A DNA stretch of 64,000 nucleotides from a bacterium. Lineage in GTDB: Bacteria; Myxococcota_A; Bradymonadia; Bradymonadales; Bradymonadaceae. Made by a program: the position numbers and the translations under genes. Shown in pieces: positions 61,974-64,000 of the stretch (its first letter is position 1; every line of letters starts with the position of its first letter). Location of the stretch: NCBI GenBank assembly GCA_030427705.1, contig JAUIBR010000006.1, positions 124,001 through 188,000 of the forward strand. The letters run 5' to 3'. The notes beneath the pieces were generated by a model. It had not been told where the DNA came from. It saw only the letters and a program-made list of their open reading frames with translations, and ran no database searches.

Positions 61974-64000
61974 TGGCGGTCCTGCGCTTCCCAAAACCAG
62001 AAGTCCTTGCCCAGATCCCTGAAGAGGGTGATGTCGTGATCGAGGCATCCGCCGGCACGGGGAAGACGTTCACCTTGGAGCGTCTCATCATCGACCTGAT
62101 GTTGGGTGACTTCACACCCGATAACTTCGTTCCTGTTGAGCAGATTCTGGTCGTAACGTTCACGGAGCGAGCGACGCGTGAGCTGAAGGCCCGCGTGCGA
62201 AACCTGCTCGAGAAGATTGTCACGACCACCGAAAACTGCGCCGAAGATACGCCGCACTGGAAGATCAACGACGAAGCGCGCATCTGGTTAGAGCGACAGC
62301 TCTTCATGTTTGACCGTGCGCCCATCCACACCATCCACGGTTGGTGCCACCGTGTGCTAACCGAAAACGCGTTCTTCATCGGCAAGCTCTTGGACCAGGA
62401 ACACGCCGATGCACAGCGGATTTTCGACAAGGCGTTCGTGCGAGCGCTTCGCAACCAGTTTGCCGTCGATGAACGTTACGCGCCGTATTTGAGCGCGTGG
62501 CTGGAGACGCACTCGATCGACCGGCTGCGTCAGGACTTGGCGACGCTGATTCGAACAAAATCGAGGATTAAACCCGATTTCGATCCCAAGGCGTTCCTGG
62601 CCAGGGTTAGTGCGCTCAAGGCCTATAATCGGAAGCAGGTGATCGATGCCTACTACGACATCAATCCGTGGGGCATCCATCAGAAGGTCGAAGACACGGA
62701 CAAGATTGGCTATCTGCTAGACCAACTGGCCCAGGTCGCGGGACCCGAGGACATCCCGGCAGCGTTGATGCCGCTGAGCGAGCAGGACGCGGGTTGGTAT
62801 AATGTTCAGGCCTACGAAGGCTATATGAACAATGCGCAGGGTCCGATGGCCGCGCTGAAACAGGTGTTGGGCACGATTGTCCCTCTGCGTGCCGCGACCT
62901 TGAACGTCTTTGCCGAAGCCATGCGGCGTGTGCTGGCCGACCAAAAATCGCAAGGGTTCTTTGACTACGACGATATGTTGTCAGCGGTCTGGCAGAAGCT
63001 GGACGACGACACAGCGTCGGGTCGCGAGCTTCTGAACCACCTGCGAAACCGCTACAAATACGCGCTGATCGACGAGTTCCAAGACACCGACGAAGTGCAG
63101 TGGAATATCTTCCGGAAGATATTCCATGTCAGTAATCGACATCGTATGTTTGTCATCGGTGACCCCAAACAGGCCATCTACGCCTTCCGCGGTGCCGACG
63201 TTCACACCTACCTGCATGCGCGACGTGAGATTGCGGGTGACTCCCCGCACGTGGTGCTGAAACAGAACTTCCGGTCCACCAAAAACCTCATCGCAGCCTA
63301 CAACCATATCTTCGACCAATCGGTGGAAGAGCCCGTGTTTACCGGCGAGATTACGTATTCAGAGCCGGTGACTTGTGGGAAGCCTCAGGCATTCGAAGCC
63401 GAGTTTGAATCGGGCATTCCGGATGCGCCACTGATCTTGGTGCGCATGGAGCCAGACGGCGAGAAGATCTGGGCAGCGGATCTGAAACGGCGGCATGGGG
63501 CGTTCATCGCCAAAGAGATTCAACGCATCTGCGAAGAAGACGTCCTGAAGGTCGATGATGAAGGCGAGCTGCGGCCAATACGCCCAAAGGACATCTTCAT
63601 TCTTACCCACACCCGGACTGAAGAACGCCTTATTGGTGAGCACCTAAAGGCGGCAGGAGTTCCCTTCGCGTTCTACAAACAGGAAGGTCTGTTTCAGACG
63701 CCGGAAGCCCTGGATGTGTTGGAACTACTGGTCGCGATCGAAGACCCCTACTTGCGCTCAAACCGGCTCAAGGTCTGGGCGACGCCGTTTTTCTCGATTG
63801 AGTTCGACCGGCTGCAAGCATGCGCGGAACTACCCGAAACCCATCCACTGTTTGAACGCCTTGTTCGGTGGCATGAAACCGCCCGCGCGAGCCGATTTGA
63901 CCAGCTTTTCAACGATATTTTGGAGCACAGCGGACTCATTCGTCGCGAGATTTTCCTGAAGGATAACGAGCGCGAGCTGACCAACTATCAGCATATTTTC
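61973..64000 (+). CDS. recB: RecBCD nuclease, RecB subunit (N-terminal part, runs off the window)
   Basis: The frame is open to the right edge: 676 codons of the helicase-nuclease beta subunit. Visible helicase motifs are Walker A ASAGTGKTFTLERLI, motif Ia VTFTERATRELKARV, HTIHGWCHRVL, Walker B YALIDEFQDTDEVQW, motif III VIGDPKQAIYAFRGAD, and motif IV LKQNFRSTKNL. ATG 61973 overlaps the recC stop. The C-terminal nuclease domain is outside the window. recD is not visible. Confidence 0.95.
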   Translation, partial: MAVLRFPKPEVLAQIPEEGDVVIEASAGTGKTFTLERLIIDLMLGDFTPDNFVPVEQILVVTFTERATRELKARVRNLLEKIVTTTENCAEDTPHWKINDEARIWLERQLFMFDRAPIHTIHGWCHRVLTENAFFIGKLLDQEHADAQRIFDKAFVRALRNQFAVDERYAPYLSAWLETHSIDRLRQDLATLIRTKSRIKPDFDPKAFLARVSALKAYNRKQVIDAYYDINPWGIHQKVEDTDKIGYLLDQLAQVAGPEDIPAALMPLSEQDAGWYNVQAYEGYMNNAQGPMAALKQVLGTIVPLRAATLNVFAEAMRRVLADQKSQGFFDYDDMLSAVWQKLDDDTASGRELLNHLRNRYKYALIDEFQDTDEVQWNIFRKIFHVSNRHRMFVIGDPKQAIYAFRGADVHTYLHARREIAGDSPHVVLKQNFRSTKNLIAAYNHIFDQSVEEPVFTGEITYSEPVTCGKPQAFEAEFESGIPDAPLILVRMEPDGEKIWAADLKRRHGAFIAKEIQRICEEDVLKVDDEGELRPIRPKDIFILTHTRTEERLIGEHLKAAGVPFAFYKQEGLFQTPEALDVLELLVAIEDPYLRSNRLKVWATPFFSIEFDRLQACAELPETHPLFERLVRWHETARASRFDQLFNDILEHSGLIRREIFLKDNERELTNYQHIF

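Overview
The window looks like a chromosome segment of a deltaproteobacterium-type predator or social bacterium (Myxococcota, probably a Bradymonadales relative). The evidence is a high density of secreted lipoproteins, an Asn-rich linker lipoprotein, Ser/Thr protein kinases with PEGA or propeller tails, TSP3/OmpA and AgmX-type envelope proteins, Cys-containing MYXO-CTERM-like tails ending in RRR, and moderately GC-rich codon use. No rRNA, tRNA, phage, insertion sequence or CRISPR was recognised. The assignment is inference from gene content.

Layout. 1-5.7 kb: secreted proteins and lipoproteins, a conserved unknown protein and a sugar-nucleotide epimerase. 5.7-8.0 kb: the C-terminal part of a TonB-dependent receptor. 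8.7-10.2 kb: a toxin-first HipA/HipB pair. 10.3-19.3 kb: a dedicated exosortase system (VIT/vWA protein with a PEP-CTERM tail, histidine kinase, response regulator, exosortase-EpsI fusion), interrupted by two forward-strand secretory genes. 19.4-27.2 kb: dienoyl-CoA isomerase-like enzyme, vWA lipoprotein, RdgB, thioredoxin, a membrane Ser/Thr kinase and an amidohydrolase. 27.4-34.8 kb: lipoproteins, a TPR-PEGA protein and two MYXO-CTERM-like paralogues, one broken. 34.8-42.1 kb: a TtpC/TonB2-type energy-transduction operon (beta-helix lipoprotein, DUF3450, TtpC, ExbB, ExbD, TonB, TPR protein) ending in the N-terminal part of a TonB-dependent receptor. 42.4-47 kb: AgmX-like lipoprotein, OmpA/TSP3 porin, ChaN-like lipoprotein, flavin reductase. 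47.1-51.6 kb: menaquinone operon menF - menD/menH fusion - menA. 51.6-56.5 kb: two Ser/Thr kinases and a small unknown protein. 57-64 kb: a decayed MYXO-CTERM-like gene, RluA-type pseudouridine synthase, recC and the start of recB.

Two results stand out. (1) The receptor halves at 5746-7983 (+) and 34753-35622 (-) join exactly in frame if the 29-kb interval 5746-34752 is inverted. The same inversion also rejoins, in frame, the MYXO-CTERM-like protein at 33885-34752 (+) with an orphan sorting tail at about 5616-5745 (-). One event therefore split two genes, or the assembly is chimeric there. (2) The intergenic spaces carry arrays of very short hairpins. In three arrays a constant linker AAGANAACT separates self-complementary inserts whose stem sequences vary but stay paired, and whose loop is nearly always a GNA triplet (GAA, GCA, GTA). 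Related 16-bp and 22-bp arrays and long cruciform-like regions use the same GAGC-NNN-GCGA core. Start sites in this window often sit in such repeats, so several N-termini are uncertain.
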